This document shows positions 8,416 to 19,334 of a DNA stretch of 57,196 nt, piece after piece. This DNA is from Desulfovibrionaceae bacterium (GTDB taxonomy: Bacteria > Desulfobacterota > Desulfovibrionia > Desulfovibrionales > Desulfovibrionaceae), in NCBI GenBank assembly GCA_015709205.1, contig JACCQO010000022.1, positions 1 through 57,196 on the forward strand. Reading direction: 5' to 3'. The notes below the pieces were generated by a model. It had not been told where the DNA came from and did no database searches. It saw nothing but the letters and a program-made list of their open reading frames with translations. Made by a program: the position numbers and the translations under genes. Numbering within the stretch: position 1 is the first letter of the stretch; the number at the start of each line of letters is the position of its first letter.

Positions 8416-8580
8416 GCGGCAGCAATGCTGCTGCACCCATTCATCACTTCCGCGTCCGCTCCCCTCCGTCCGGCATCCACGCGCACTCAAAAATCACCCC
8501 CGCCCTCATCCAACCAGCAGTTTTTGGGGGAGAGGTGGGGGGGAAGGAGGGCCGGGGGGAGGCGAGGTGGGGGGTAATAA

Positions 8581-8624
8581 GGAGGGGAGGACCCTTTTTT
8601 CGCCGAAAAAGGGTCCTCCCCTCC
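8581..8624 (-). terminator. Probable acs terminator
   Basis: A 19-bp perfect stem (8581-8599 with 8606-8624) and a 6-base loop, ending in a run of T within the stem on either strand. It lies 41 bases after the acs stop codon. A further copy of the dispersed-repeat arm (8621-8646) abuts it. Confidence 0.65.
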
Positions 8625-8664
8625 CCGCCTCCCCCCGGCTCTTCGCTTCATCGCTTCCTTTCGC

Positions 8665-10653
<1,989 letters not shown>

Positions 10654-11210
10654 TTCCGTCTCCTGCGATGCGCGCTTTGCCGTTTTCGAAAGCCGCGCGC
10701 CGCGGCGTGAGCCGTGGCGCCGGGCCGGGGGATGTCGTGTCCCGGCCGCCGGGCCGGGCTATGCGCAAAGGTATACTGCCCATCCCCACCTGCGGCACTC
10801 GTTTTTCGGTGAACGGCGGCGACTCGGCCGCGACCGCATGCCCGGCCCGGGGGTGCGGCATCGGGCGGCCGGTTTCGACCGTTCACCGGGCGCTCGACGC
10901 CGCCCGGCGGCGGCGGGGGTTTGCGGTGCGCGCGGGGGTGCGGAGCCGGACCGGGTGCAGAGGTGGACGAAACGGCATTTTTCGCCCCTTTTCCCTCCGG
11001 CGCGGCGAACGGGACGCGCGCCCGGATGAGCGGCGCGCCGCCGCGGTGAACGGGGCCGGAGCCCCGGCCCCACCTGCCGAAATGACGTTTTCCCTCCATT
11101 CACCGAAAATGGGATGCAATCGTGTTGCGCCCGGCTATGCTGTGCACAGGCAGGAACGGATCGGCCGTGTTTCGGCCATGGGAATCAACGCGCAACACAG
11201 GGAGGCGGTC
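10654..11210. other. Intergenic region between acs and the symporter operon
   Basis: 557 bases of divergent control region. It is very GC-rich and shows no supported gene. I found neither a convincing sigma-54 (GG-N10-GC) nor a sigma-28 site by eye. A run GCTATGCTGTGCACAGG near 11140-11156 contains the palindrome TGTGCACA, but no operator can be assigned. An ATG at 11179 in frame with the next gene lacks a ribosome site. Confidence 0.5.
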
Positions 11211-11498
11211 ATGGAAGAAGGAACGGGAACGGAAGCAAGGACGAGGGAAGAGGGGCGGATGCGGGAGTATTGGAAGAAGAACCTCGGCTACATGGTCGCG
11301 CTGTTGTCCGTCTGGGCCGTGGTCTCCTACGGCTGCGGCATCTTCTTCGTGGAGCAGCTCAACGCCGTGCGCATCGCGGGCTTTCCCCTGGGCTTCTGGT
11401 TCGCCCAGCAGGGCGCGATCTATTTCTTCGTGGTCCTGATCTTCGCCTACTACGTGCTGATGCAGCGGCTGGACCGCGCCTACGACGTGCACGAATAG
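11211..11498 (+). CDS. DUF4212 symporter small subunit (95 aa)
   Basis: Member of the solute:sodium symporter small-subunit family (TIGR03647 type). A charged N terminus (EEGTGTEARTREEGRMREYWKKN) precedes two membrane helices: YMVALLSVWAVVSYGCGIFFV and FWFAQQGAIYFFVVLIFAYYV. The small subunit is normally encoded directly before a VC_2705-type symporter, as here, with 42 bases between them. ATG 11211 follows GGGAGGCGG. It probably associates with the large symporter in the inner membrane. Confidence 0.93.
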   Translation: MEEGTGTEARTREEGRMREYWKKNLGYMVALLSVWAVVSYGCGIFFVEQLNAVRIAGFPLGFWFAQQGAIYFFVVLIFAYYVLMQRLDRAYDVHE

Positions 11499-11540
11499 GC
11501 CCCGCACGGCAACCGCAAACACATCCAAGGGGAGCGCGAC

Positions 11541-13316
11541 ATGTCCATACAAACCTGGACGTACATCATGGTCATCGGGACCTTCGGCATCTACCTGACC
11601 ATCGCCTGGATGGCGCGGGTCAAGGACACCAAGGGCTTCTACGTGGCGGGCGGCGGGGTTCCGGCCCTGGCCAACGGCATGGCCACGGCCGCGGACTGGA
11701 TGAGCGCGGCCTCGTTCATCTCCATGGCCGGTCTGATCTCCTTCATGGGCTACACGGGCAGCATCTACCTGCTCGGCTGGACCGGCGGCTACGTGCTCCT
11801 GGCCCTGCTGCTGGCCCCGTACCTGCGCAAGTTCGGCAAATTCACGGTTCCCGATTTCGTGGGCGACCGGTACTATTCCAGCACCGCGCGCGTGGTGGCG
11901 CTGGTCTGCGCCATCTTCGTCTCCCTGACCTACGTGGCCGGGCAGATGCGCGGCGTGGGCATCGTCTTCAGCCGATTCCTGGAGGTGGACGTGAACACCG
12001 GCGTGCTCATCGGCATGGCCATCGTCTTCTTCTACGCGGGGCTGGGCGGCATGAAGGGCATCACCTGGACCCAGGTGGCCCAGTACTGCGTGCTCATCCT
12101 GGCCTTCCTCATCCCGGCCGTGGCCATCTCCATGAAGATCACCGGGCACGTGCTGCCGCAGTTCGGCTTCGGCGGCAGGATCGTGGGCGGGCCGGACTCC
12201 GGGGCCTATCTCCTGGACACGCTCAACCGCATCGGCACGGACCTGGGCTTTTCCGAATACACCTCGGCCTTCGGCGCGGGGCAGAAATCCATGCTCGACG
12301 TGTTCTGCATCACCCTGGCGCTGATGGTCGGCACGGCCGGGCTGCCGCACGTGATCATCCGTTTCTACACCGTGCCCAGCGTGCGCGCGGCGCGGCTTTC
12401 GGCCGGATACGCCCTGCTCTTCATCGCCATCCTCTACACCACGGCCCCGGCCGTGGCGGCCTTCGCGCGCTACAACATGGTCAACAGCCTCTCCGGCGCG
12501 ACCTACGCTTCCGCGCCCTCCTGGTTCAGGAACTGGGAGAAGACCGGGCTGATCGCCTGGATGGACAAGAACGGCGACGGCGTGATCCAGTACCACGCGG
12601 GCGCGCCCTTCCAGGGCAAGCCGGCCTACGCCGACGGGGCCGGAGCCATGGGCCAGCGCATGCTGACCAACGCGCCCACGGCCTCGCCCAACGAGCTCTA
12701 CGTGGACCGCGACATCATGGTCCTGGCCAACCCGGAGATCGCCGACCTGCCCGCGTGGGTCATCGCCCTGGTGGCGGCGGGCGGCCTGGCCGCGGCCCTG
12801 TCCACTGCCTCGGGGCTGCTCCTGGTCATCGCCTCGTCCATCTCCCACGACCTCTACTACCGGCTGATCAACCGCCAGGCCTCGGAAAAGCGGCAACTGC
12901 TCATCGGGCGGATCATGATCGGCGTGGCCGTGTGCATCGCGGGCTACTTCGGCATCAACCCGCCCGGATTCGTGGCCCAGGTGGTGGCCCTGGCCTTCGG
13001 GCTCGGCGCGTCGTCCTTCTTCCCGATCATCGTGCTGGGCATCTTCTGGAAACGCGCCAACAAGTACGGGGCCATCGCGGGCATGGTCGGCGGCATCGGC
13101 TTCACCATGCTCTACATCGTGCAGACCAAGTTCCTGGGCGCGGCCCCGTGGCTGCTGGGCATCAGTCCCGAGGGCATCGGCGTGGTCGGCATGTGCCTGA
13201 ACTTCGCCCTGACCATCGGCGTGTCCCTGGTCACGGAGCAGCCGCCCGTGGAGATCCGCGAGCTGGTGGAGCGCGTGCGCATTCCCAGGGGCGCGGGCGC
13301 GGCCCTGGACCACTAG
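11541..13316 (+). CDS. Sodium:solute symporter, VC_2705/ActP type (591 aa)
   Basis: Inner-membrane cation-coupled transporter of the SSS family, most likely for acetate or another short carboxylate. Conserved features include FYVAGGGVPALANGMATAADWMSAASF, FVSLTYVAGQMRGVG and AAALSTASGLLLVIASSISHD. An insert at about residues 325-405 (WMDKNGDGVIQYH, GQRMLTNAPTASP) lies between helices and is characteristic of the VC_2705 subfamily. The ribosome site is AAGGGGAGCG. The acetate assignment rests on the neighbouring acs and on known family context, not on a residue signature. Confidence 0.93.
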   Translation: MSIQTWTYIMVIGTFGIYLTIAWMARVKDTKGFYVAGGGVPALANGMATAADWMSAASFISMAGLISFMGYTGSIYLLGWTGGYVLLALLLAPYLRKFGKFTVPDFVGDRYYSSTARVVALVCAIFVSLTYVAGQMRGVGIVFSRFLEVDVNTGVLIGMAIVFFYAGLGGMKGITWTQVAQYCVLILAFLIPAVAISMKITGHVLPQFGFGGRIVGGPDSGAYLLDTLNRIGTDLGFSEYTSAFGAGQKSMLDVFCITLALMVGTAGLPHVIIRFYTVPSVRAARLSAGYALLFIAILYTTAPAVAAFARYNMVNSLSGATYASAPSWFRNWEKTGLIAWMDKNGDGVIQYHAGAPFQGKPAYADGAGAMGQRMLTNAPTASPNELYVDRDIMVLANPEIADLPAWVIALVAAGGLAAALSTASGLLLVIASSISHDLYYRLINRQASEKRQLLIGRIMIGVAVCIAGYFGINPPGFVAQVVALAFGLGASSFFPIIVLGIFWKRANKYGAIAGMVGGIGFTMLYIVQTKFLGAAPWLLGISPEGIGVVGMCLNFALTIGVSLVTEQPPVEIRELVERVRIPRGAGAALDH

Positions 13317-13379
13317 GACGCAGGCCGCCCCCGGCCGGGCCCGCACGGGCCCGGCCGCGCGGGCGCGCAAGGAGGGAGC

Positions 13380-15377
13380 ATGAGCGGAAACCGCGTGGGG
13401 GCCTTCCGGCCGCCGGTGGCGGAAAACGGCGCGGGCGCGAGCGCCATCGGCGCGTTCCTGCGGGCCACCCTGCCCTTTTGCGAGATCGACGCCGAGGCGT
13501 CGCTGACGCGGCTGACGCGCGCCTGCGTGGTGGACTTCGCGCCCGCGGGCACGCGGCTGATGGGCCGCGACCTGCCGCCGCCCGAGGACCTGCTCCTGGT
13601 GCAGAAGGGCGGGGTCAAGCTCTTCGTGCCCGACGCGGACGGCTCGGAGCGGCTGCTGGACTATCGCGGCGAGGGCGCGAGCGTGGGCGAGATGGCCCTG
13701 CTGGGCGAGGACGCGCCCGGAAACGCGCCCGGAAACGCCCCGGGGAACGCGCCGGAAGGCGCACCCCTGGAGGCCGTGACCCTGGAGGACACCTTCTTCG
13801 TGCGCATGCCCAAGGCCGATTTCCTCTGGGCCATGGAAACGCACGCCTGCGTGGCCAACTACTACCTCAAGAAATTCTCGGACACCTTCACCTCCAAGTT
13901 CCTGGCCGCCATGCGCGAGCGGCGCTCCGAGCTGCCCGCCCCGCGCTCCTTCTACCTCTTCAGCAGCGAGGTCGGATCCATCGCCACCCGCGCGCCCCTG
14001 GGCGTGGACGCGGGCGAGACGGTGCAGAACGCGGCGCGCATCATGGTCCGCCACAAGGTCGGCTCGCTCCTGGTGCGCGACGGCGAGGGCGGGACCGTGG
14101 GCATCGTCACGGACAAGGACCTGCGCACGGCCATGGCCCTGGGCATCGGCGGCGACGCGGCCGTGGAGACGATCATGAGCGCGCCCGTGGCGACCATCGG
14201 CGCGCACGAGGTCTGCTTCGACGCCCTGCTGACCATGATGGGCAACAAGATCCACCACCTGGCCGTGGTCGAGGCCGGGCGCATCACGGGCATGGTCACT
14301 TCCCACGACATTCTGGTGAAGCAGGGCAAATCGCCCATGTCGATCTTCACGGAGATCAAGGCCCAGACCGCGATCCACGGGCTCTACGGCCTGAGCGGCA
14401 AGCTCCCGGGCGTGGTCCGCACCCTGCTGGAGGAGGGGGCCAAGGCCGGGAACATCACGCGGATGATCTCGGTGCTCAACGACCTGATCCTGGAACGGCT
14501 CCTGCAGATCCTGGAACACGAGCTGGGGCGGCCGCCCGCGCCGTACTGCTTCCTGCTCCTGGGCAGCGAGGGCCGCCGCGAGCAGACCTTCGCCACGGAC
14601 CAGGACAACGCCCTGGTCTACGACGACTGGGACGACGACATCGTGGCCCGCGCGGCCGAGGTCTATTTCGAGATGTTCGCGAAGCAGGCCATCCGCCACC
14701 TGGTCAAGTGCGGCTTCCCGCCCTGCCGGGGCGGGATCATGGCCTCCAACCGCAAGTGGCGCGCCAACCTGCCGACCTGGAAGCGGCTCTTCAGCCGCTG
14801 GATCGCGGTGCCCGAGCCGCAGGAGGTGCTCCACGCCACGATCTTCTTCGACCTGCGCGCCGGGCCGGGCGCGCGAGAGATCGTGGAGGACCTCAAGGGC
14901 CACGTGCTCTCCCAGGCCCCGCGCTCGGACGTGTTCCTGCGCCACCTGGCCGCGGACTGCCTGACCTCGCGCCCGCCGCTCACGCTCTTCCGCAACTTCA
15001 TCGTGGAAAAGAGCGGCGAGCACCGCAACCATCTGGACATCAAGCACCGGGGGTTGGTGCCGTTCATGGACTTCGCCCGGGTCATGAGCCTCAGGCACGC
15101 GGTCTGGGACTCCTCCACCCTGGGGCGGCTGCGCGTGCTGGCGCGCGAGGAGCACATCCCCCGCGCGCTCTACAACGACGCGGCCGAGGCCTTCGAACTG
15201 CTCCTGCAACTGCGTCTGGTGCACCAGCTCGACCAGGTGGAGCGGGGGCTCGCGCCGGACAACTTCATCGACCCGTCGCGGCTTTCGGACCTGGAGAAGC
15301 AGACCCTGAAGAACGCCTTCGAGGTCGTGGGGCGGCTGCAGGCGTTCCTCAAGGAGATGTTCCGGCTGAACGTGTGA
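13380..15377 (+). CDS. cNMP-binding / CBS / DUF294 regulator (665 aa)
   Basis: Domain order: cyclic-nucleotide-binding-like fold (about 20-170), a CBS pair (about 205-325: NAARIMVRHKVGSLLVRDGEGGTVGIVTDKDLRT and ITGMVTSHDILVKQG), a DUF294 nucleotidyltransferase-like domain (about 360-500: LLGSEGRREQTFATDQDNALVYDD) and its C-terminal partner domain. GlnD-like residues G-S-x8-T-x2-D-x-D are visible. Such proteins are regularly encoded beside VC_2705 symporters and are thought to control them. An APGN repeat (13713-13748) interrupts the cNMP fold. Good AAGGAGGG ribosome site before ATG 13380. Confidence 0.92.
   Translation: MSGNRVGAFRPPVAENGAGASAIGAFLRATLPFCEIDAEASLTRLTRACVVDFAPAGTRLMGRDLPPPEDLLLVQKGGVKLFVPDADGSERLLDYRGEGASVGEMALLGEDAPGNAPGNAPGNAPEGAPLEAVTLEDTFFVRMPKADFLWAMETHACVANYYLKKFSDTFTSKFLAAMRERRSELPAPRSFYLFSSEVGSIATRAPLGVDAGETVQNAARIMVRHKVGSLLVRDGEGGTVGIVTDKDLRTAMALGIGGDAAVETIMSAPVATIGAHEVCFDALLTMMGNKIHHLAVVEAGRITGMVTSHDILVKQGKSPMSIFTEIKAQTAIHGLYGLSGKLPGVVRTLLEEGAKAGNITRMISVLNDLILERLLQILEHELGRPPAPYCFLLLGSEGRREQTFATDQDNALVYDDWDDDIVARAAEVYFEMFAKQAIRHLVKCGFPPCRGGIMASNRKWRANLPTWKRLFSRWIAVPEPQEVLHATIFFDLRAGPGAREIVEDLKGHVLSQAPRSDVFLRHLAADCLTSRPPLTLFRNFIVEKSGEHRNHLDIKHRGLVPFMDFARVMSLRHAVWDSSTLGRLRVLAREEHIPRALYNDAAEAFELLLQLRLVHQLDQVERGLAPDNFIDPSRLSDLEKQTLKNAFEVVGRLQAFLKEMFRLNV
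13713..13748 (+). repeat. In-frame 12-base tandem repeat (APGN)
   Basis: Three 12-base units (GCGCCCGGAAAC twice, then GCCCCGGGGAAC) encode (APGN)3 inside the cyclic-nucleotide-binding fold of the DUF294 regulator, probably in a surface loop. Confidence 0.8.
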
Positions 15378-15411
15378 CGGGACGGCAACGGGCAAGGGAG
15401 GGAGAGACGGA

Positions 15412-16248
15412 ATGATCGCGGCCACGAACACGCTGTTTTCCACGGACGGCGCGGAACGGACGAACGGGCCGGACCGGGCGGTCGGGGCGGACGGGGCGGA
15501 GCCCCGGAAGAGGCTCCTGGCGCGGCTGTGGGCAGATACGGCCCGCGCGGCGCGGCGGGTTGCTGGCCGCGCGCCGGTGCACCCGGCCGTGGCCGCCAAC
15601 CGCGCGCTCTTTCGCCGCGCGGACCAGGACCGGCCCCTGGCCGAGTGCTCCTTCGCCGTGGTGGACACGGAGCTCACGGGCCTGAACCCCCGGCGCGACG
15701 AGATCGTGTCCATCGGCGCGGTGCGCGTGCGCGGGCTGGCCATCGACCCGGCGGACGGGTTCTACGCCGAGGTGCGCCCGGCCGCGCCGCTGCCCAAGAC
15801 GAGCACCCTGATCCACCGCATCACCCCGCAGTGCGTGGCCCACGCGCCGTGCATCGCCCAGGTGCTGCCCGACTTCCTGGAGTACCTGGGCGACTCCTTC
15901 ATCGTGGGCCACCACGTGGGGCTGGACATGAGCTTTCTCAACGCCGCGGCGCGCCGCCACCTGGGCGGGCGCATCGCCACCCCGTGCGTGGACACCATGC
16001 GGCTGGCGCGCGCCTTTCGCGAGGAATCCTGGCGCTCGGTCTACGACGCCTACGACGGACGCATCTCCTACAACCTCGCGGACCTGGCCCGCGAGCTGGG
16101 GCTGCCGCGCTGCGACGAGCACAACGCCTACTGGGACGCCATGCAGGCCGCCTACCTCTTCGTCTTCCTGGTGCGCAAGCTCCGCAAGGGGGAGGTGCGC
16201 ACCATCCGGGAACTGCACGCGGCCACGCGCCCCCGGCGCTGGTGCTGA
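15412..16248 (+). CDS. DnaQ-like 3'-5' exonuclease (278 aa)
   Basis: RNase T/DnaQ superfamily, DEDDh type. Exo I VVDTELTGLNPRRDEIVSIG (D and E catalytic), Exo II VGHHVGLDMSFLN (D), Exo III HNAYWDAMQAA (H and D). A lead of about 75 residues (RLLARLWADTARAARRVAG) precedes the catalytic core. It is the last gene of the symporter operon, 34 bases after the DUF294 gene; this exonuclease is a common companion of that pair, for unknown reasons. Ribosome site GGGAGGGAG. Confidence 0.93.
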   Translation: MIAATNTLFSTDGAERTNGPDRAVGADGAEPRKRLLARLWADTARAARRVAGRAPVHPAVAANRALFRRADQDRPLAECSFAVVDTELTGLNPRRDEIVSIGAVRVRGLAIDPADGFYAEVRPAAPLPKTSTLIHRITPQCVAHAPCIAQVLPDFLEYLGDSFIVGHHVGLDMSFLNAAARRHLGGRIATPCVDTMRLARAFREESWRSVYDAYDGRISYNLADLARELGLPRCDEHNAYWDAMQAAYLFVFLVRKLRKGEVRTIRELHAATRPRRWC

Positions 16249-16290
16249 ACCCGAACCGCCCCGCCGCCACCGGGGGGCAAGGAGATGACC

Positions 16291-16695
16291 ATGAAGGGAT
16301 ACGTTGTCCTGCTGGCCGTGCTCTGGCTGGTCAACGTGGCCGTGCGGCTGCTGAGCCTGACGCATCCGGCCGCCATGCTGCCCAACGCCCTGCTCGGCGC
16401 GCTCTACGTGGCCGACGTGGCGCTCTTCACCCTGTGCCTGGCCGGGAGCCTGGACGCCGCCTTCGGCACGCGCCTGACGCGGCGGCTCCCGGCCGGAACG
16501 TTGCGCCTGGCCTGGCGCGCCACCCTGGCCGAAGGGCTGCTCACGGTCCTGCTCATGGGCTTCGGCGACCGGCTCGGGCTGCCGGGTTTCGGCCCCGGCC
16601 CGGGGCTCGTCTCCCTGCTGCTCATCCTCCTGCCCTACGCGCTCTTCGCCGCGCCGCTGATTCTTGCCGAGCACGGCCCCGGGGCGCGCGCATAG
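16291..16695 (+). CDS. Small four-helix membrane protein (134 aa)
   Basis: Family not recognised. About four hydrophobic segments: VVLLAVLWLVNVAVRLLSL, LLGALYVADVALFTLCLAG, ATLAEGLLTVLLMGFG and GLVSLLLILLPYALFAAPLIL. ATG 16291 is preferred to ATG 16285 because the AAGGAG ribosome site directly abuts the latter and is 6 bases before the former. It lies 42 bases after the exonuclease and may be the last gene of that transcript. Confidence 0.65.
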   Translation: MKGYVVLLAVLWLVNVAVRLLSLTHPAAMLPNALLGALYVADVALFTLCLAGSLDAAFGTRLTRRLPAGTLRLAWRATLAEGLLTVLLMGFGDRLGLPGFGPGPGLVSLLLILLPYALFAAPLILAEHGPGARA

Positions 16696-16824
16696 CCCGG
16701 GGTGCCCCCCGGGCCCGACGCCCTTCGCCGGGCCGCGCCGCCCGCCCTGCGCGCCCCGCTTTCCTTTTGCACGGGCTTTTGATAGGCCTGGGCCATTCGT
16801 ATCCCCCCCAGCAGCGAAGGGCGC

Positions 16825-17466
16825 ATGAACATTCTCGACATCATCTTCGCGGTCATCGCCGGCTATCTCGTGCTGCGCGGCCTGTTCCGCGGCCTGGTCG
16901 TGGAGACCGCATCCCTGGCGGGCGCGGTCGTGGGCTTCTTCCTGGCCAACAGCTACGCCCCGGCCCTGGCCCCGTACACGGCCAAGGTGCTCTCGACCAC
17001 GGCCTGGGCGCACACGGCCTCGTACTTCGCCATCTTCGCCGCGACCATGATCCTGGCCACCCTGCTGGCCAAGGCCGCGCGCCGGCTCCTGCAGATCGAG
17101 TTCGCGGCCTGGCTGGACCACGTGGCCGGGGGGCTGGTGGGGCTGGTCAAGGGCGCGCTGATCTGCTCGGTGATCCTCCTGGTGCTGGCCAACTTCTTCG
17201 GCGAACGCGACTTCATCATGGAGTCGCAGGGCGCGCGCTACCTGAGCGTGGGCGCGGGCTACCTGCAGCGCTTTTTGCCCGAGCAGTACCGGGGCGGCGA
17301 ACTGGAGAAGCGCCTCTCCCAGCTGGAGGAACTGCGCGAGCGCGACCACCTCTGGGGCGACGACGACGCCGACGAGTCGTCTTCGTCCAAGGCCGACCAG
17401 CACGAGCCCGAGATCAGGACCTACGAGGGCAAGGGCAAGGGTTCCGGCCGCACGGACCGGGACTAG
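16825..17466 (+). CDS. cvpA: CvpA-family membrane protein (213 aa)
   Basis: Starts with the CvpA signature (NILDIIFAVIAGYLVLRGLFRGLV) followed by three more membrane helices (LAGAVVGFFLANSYAPALAP, YFAIFAATMILATLLAKAARRLL, GLVGLVKGALICSVILLVLANFF). A cytosolic charged tail (from about residue 170, DDDADESSSSKADQHEPEI) is longer than in E. coli CvpA. CvpA is tied to colicin V production and envelope homeostasis; its biochemical role is not settled. The gene precedes mazG by 109 bases. Confidence 0.88.
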   Translation: MNILDIIFAVIAGYLVLRGLFRGLVVETASLAGAVVGFFLANSYAPALAPYTAKVLSTTAWAHTASYFAIFAATMILATLLAKAARRLLQIEFAAWLDHVAGGLVGLVKGALICSVILLVLANFFGERDFIMESQGARYLSVGAGYLQRFLPEQYRGGELEKRLSQLEELRERDHLWGDDDADESSSSKADQHEPEIRTYEGKGKGSGRTDRD

Positions 17467-17575
17467 CCCGCCACACGCCCGCCCCGCGCGGGCGTTTTCA
17501 TTTCGTCGCCGCCGCGCGCGGCGCGAACCGACCAACCGCCGCCGCGCCGCGCGGCGGACAAGCAAAGGAGCCGTC

Positions 17576-18520
17576 GTGAGCAGCAAGGAGCGCACCGCGC
17601 GGGACGCCGTGGGCGAACAGGAAAGCGAAACGGGACTGGCCGCCAGGGCCGATGGCAAGGACACCAGGACCGAGGAGAAGGACGCCGGGACCGATGGCAA
17701 GAACGCCGGGACCGAGGAAAAAGACGCCGGGGCCGCCGAGGCCATCCGCGAACTGCGCGCGGTCATCGACCGGCTGCTCGGCCCGGGCGGCTGCCCGTGG
17801 GACCAGCAGCAGACCCCGCTGTCCCTGTGCGACTACGTCATCGAGGAGGGCTACGAGCTGGTCGAGGGCATCCGCGCCCAGGACCCGGACATGGCCCGCG
17901 AGGAGCTCGGCGACGTGCTCTTCCTGTTGCTCTTCATCGCCCGGCTCTACGAGCGGTCCGGCGATTTCAGCCTGGAGGGATCGGTGCGCGAGAACGCGGC
18001 CAAGATGATCCGCCGCCACCCGCACGTGTTCGGCGACCTGGAGATCAAAAACCAGGAAGAGTTGCTGAAAAACTGGGAGCGCATCAAGCGCAACGAGCAC
18101 GCGGACGCCGAGGACAAACCCGCCGGGGTCTTCGACTCCCTGCCCTCCGGCCTGCCGCCGCTGCTCAAGGCCTACCGCATCCATTCCAAGGCCGCGCGCG
18201 TGGGCTTCACCTGGAAGCAGGACGCGGACGTGGTCCGGCAGATGGAATCCGAGTGGGCGGAATTGCAGGAGGCGCGGGCGTCCGGCGACCCGGAGCGCGT
18301 GGAGGCCGAATTCGGCGACTACCTCTTCACCCTGGCCGAATACGGCCGCCGGTTGGGCGTCAAGGCCAACGCGGCCCTGGACCGCACGAACATCACCTTT
18401 CTTTCGCGCTTCCGGGCCATGGAATCCCTGGCCCGCGCCCAGGGCAAGGACATCGCCGAACTGACCCTCGACGAGCAGGACGCGCTGTGGCGGGAGGCAA
18501 AGAAGGCCGAGGAAGCGTAA
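17576..18520 (+). CDS. mazG: Nucleoside triphosphate pyrophosphohydrolase MazG (314 aa)
   Basis: Hydrolyses NTPs to NMP and pyrophosphate. The first MazG domain (about 60-160) has LRAVIDRLLGPGGCPWDQQQ, the metal-binding EEGYELVEG and EELGDVLFLLL (E-E-x-x-E and E-x-x-D), and MIRRHPHVFGD. The second domain (about 200-300) has RVEAEFGDYLFTLAEYGRRLGV. A 58-residue N-terminal extension, absent from E. coli MazG (263 aa), consists largely of two 14-residue repeats. The GTG start at 17576 follows AAAGGAG. Confidence 0.93.
   Translation: MSSKERTARDAVGEQESETGLAARADGKDTRTEEKDAGTDGKNAGTEEKDAGAAEAIRELRAVIDRLLGPGGCPWDQQQTPLSLCDYVIEEGYELVEGIRAQDPDMAREELGDVLFLLLFIARLYERSGDFSLEGSVRENAAKMIRRHPHVFGDLEIKNQEELLKNWERIKRNEHADAEDKPAGVFDSLPSGLPPLLKAYRIHSKAARVGFTWKQDADVVRQMESEWAELQEARASGDPERVEAEFGDYLFTLAEYGRRLGVKANAALDRTNITFLSRFRAMESLARAQGKDIAELTLDEQDALWREAKKAEEA
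17651..17734 (+). repeat. In-frame 42-base repeat in the MazG leader
   Basis: Two 42-base units (17651-17692 and 17693-17734) encode DGKDTRTEEKDAGT and DGKNAGTEEKDAGA. They sit in the charged N-terminal extension before the first MazG domain. Confidence 0.85.
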
Positions 18521-18558
18521 GCCCGGCCCGCGCGCGGCGAACAACGCGACGAAAAGCG

Positions 18559-18595
18559 AAGCGGCGCGCCCCGTTCGGGGCGCGCCGCTTTGTTT
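18559..18595. terminator. Bidirectional terminator mazG / wrbA
   Basis: AAGCGGCGCGCCCC (18559-18572) pairs perfectly with 18577-18590 around a GTTC tetraloop, followed by TGTTT on the plus strand and TTCGCTTTTC on the minus strand. It serves both convergent genes. Confidence 0.85.
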
Positions 18596-18612
18596 CGTGT
18601 GGCGATACGGCG

Positions 18613-19221
18613 TTACGCGGCCAGCTTTTTGGCGATCTCGGCGATGTGGCGGCCCTGGTAGCGCGCGCCGGCCAGATCGTTCTCCGTGGGCGTGCGGGAG
18701 CCGTCCGGGCCCGCGATGGTCGATGCGCCGTAGGGGCTGCCGCCCGTGATCTCGGTGGCGTTCATCTGGCCCTGGAAGGCGTAGGGCAGGCCGACCACGA
18801 CCATGCCGTGATGCAGCAGCGGGATGAACGTGCTCAGGATGGTGGTCTCCTGGCCGCCGTGCTGCGTGCCGGTGCTGGTGAACACGCCGCCCGCCTTGCC
18901 CACCAGCGCGCCCTGGGCCCACAAGGCGCCCGTGGCGTCCAGGAAGGCCTTCACCTGCGCGGCCATGTTGCCGTAGCGCGTGGGCGTGCCGAAGATGATC
19001 GCCCCGGCCTCGGGGAGCTCGTCCACCGTGGCCAGGGGCACGTCGGCCCAGGCCTTGCGCGCCTCCAGCGCGCCCATCTTGGCCAGCACCTCGTCCGGCA
19101 GGGTCTCGGGAATGCGGCGCAGCTGCGCGTCGCCCCCGGCCTCGCGCACGCCTTCGGCCACGGCCCGGGCCATGGCGTAGATATGACCGTAGGTGGAATA
19201 GAACGGAATCAGAACCTTCAT
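18613..19221 (-). CDS. wrbA: NAD(P)H:quinone oxidoreductase, WrbA type (202 aa)
   Basis: Flavodoxin-like FMN enzyme that reduces quinones by two electrons. N-terminal FMN phosphate loop [16 protein letters not shown], then [24 protein letters not shown] and [20 protein letters not shown] are all WrbA signatures. Length 202 against the usual 198-200. ATG 19221 follows CAGGAGG; reading upstream in the same frame gives an Arg/Ala-rich stretch without homology character. Single-gene unit. Confidence 0.95.
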   Translation of the reverse strand: MKVLIPFYSTYGHIYAMARAVAEGVREAGGDAQLRRIPETLPDEVLAKMGALEARKAWADVPLATVDELPEAGAIIFGTPTRYGNMAAQVKAFLDATGALWAQGALVGKAGGVFTSTGTQHGGQETTILSTFIPLLHHGMVVVGLPYAFQGQMNATEITGGSPYGASTIAGPDGSRTPTENDLAGARYQGRHIAEIAKKLAA

Positions 19222-19334
19222 GGCGGACCTCCTGTTTCCGGAACGCCTCGCGGGGCGCTCGTTCGTGGAACCGGACGCGGCGGCCGCACGGCCCCGCGCC
19301 CCGGACAAGGAGGCTTCGTGGTCGTATGGAAGCC

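Noticed and set aside
11179-11211. Upstream ATG for the DUF4212 protein
   Set aside because: The ATG at 11211 has the ribosome site; the upstream one has none.
11100-15743. Very long open frames on the strand opposite the symporter operon and elsewhere
   Set aside because: They mirror strong real genes, have no ribosome sites or domain signals, and show Arg/His/Gln-rich composition typical of GC-rich antisense frames.
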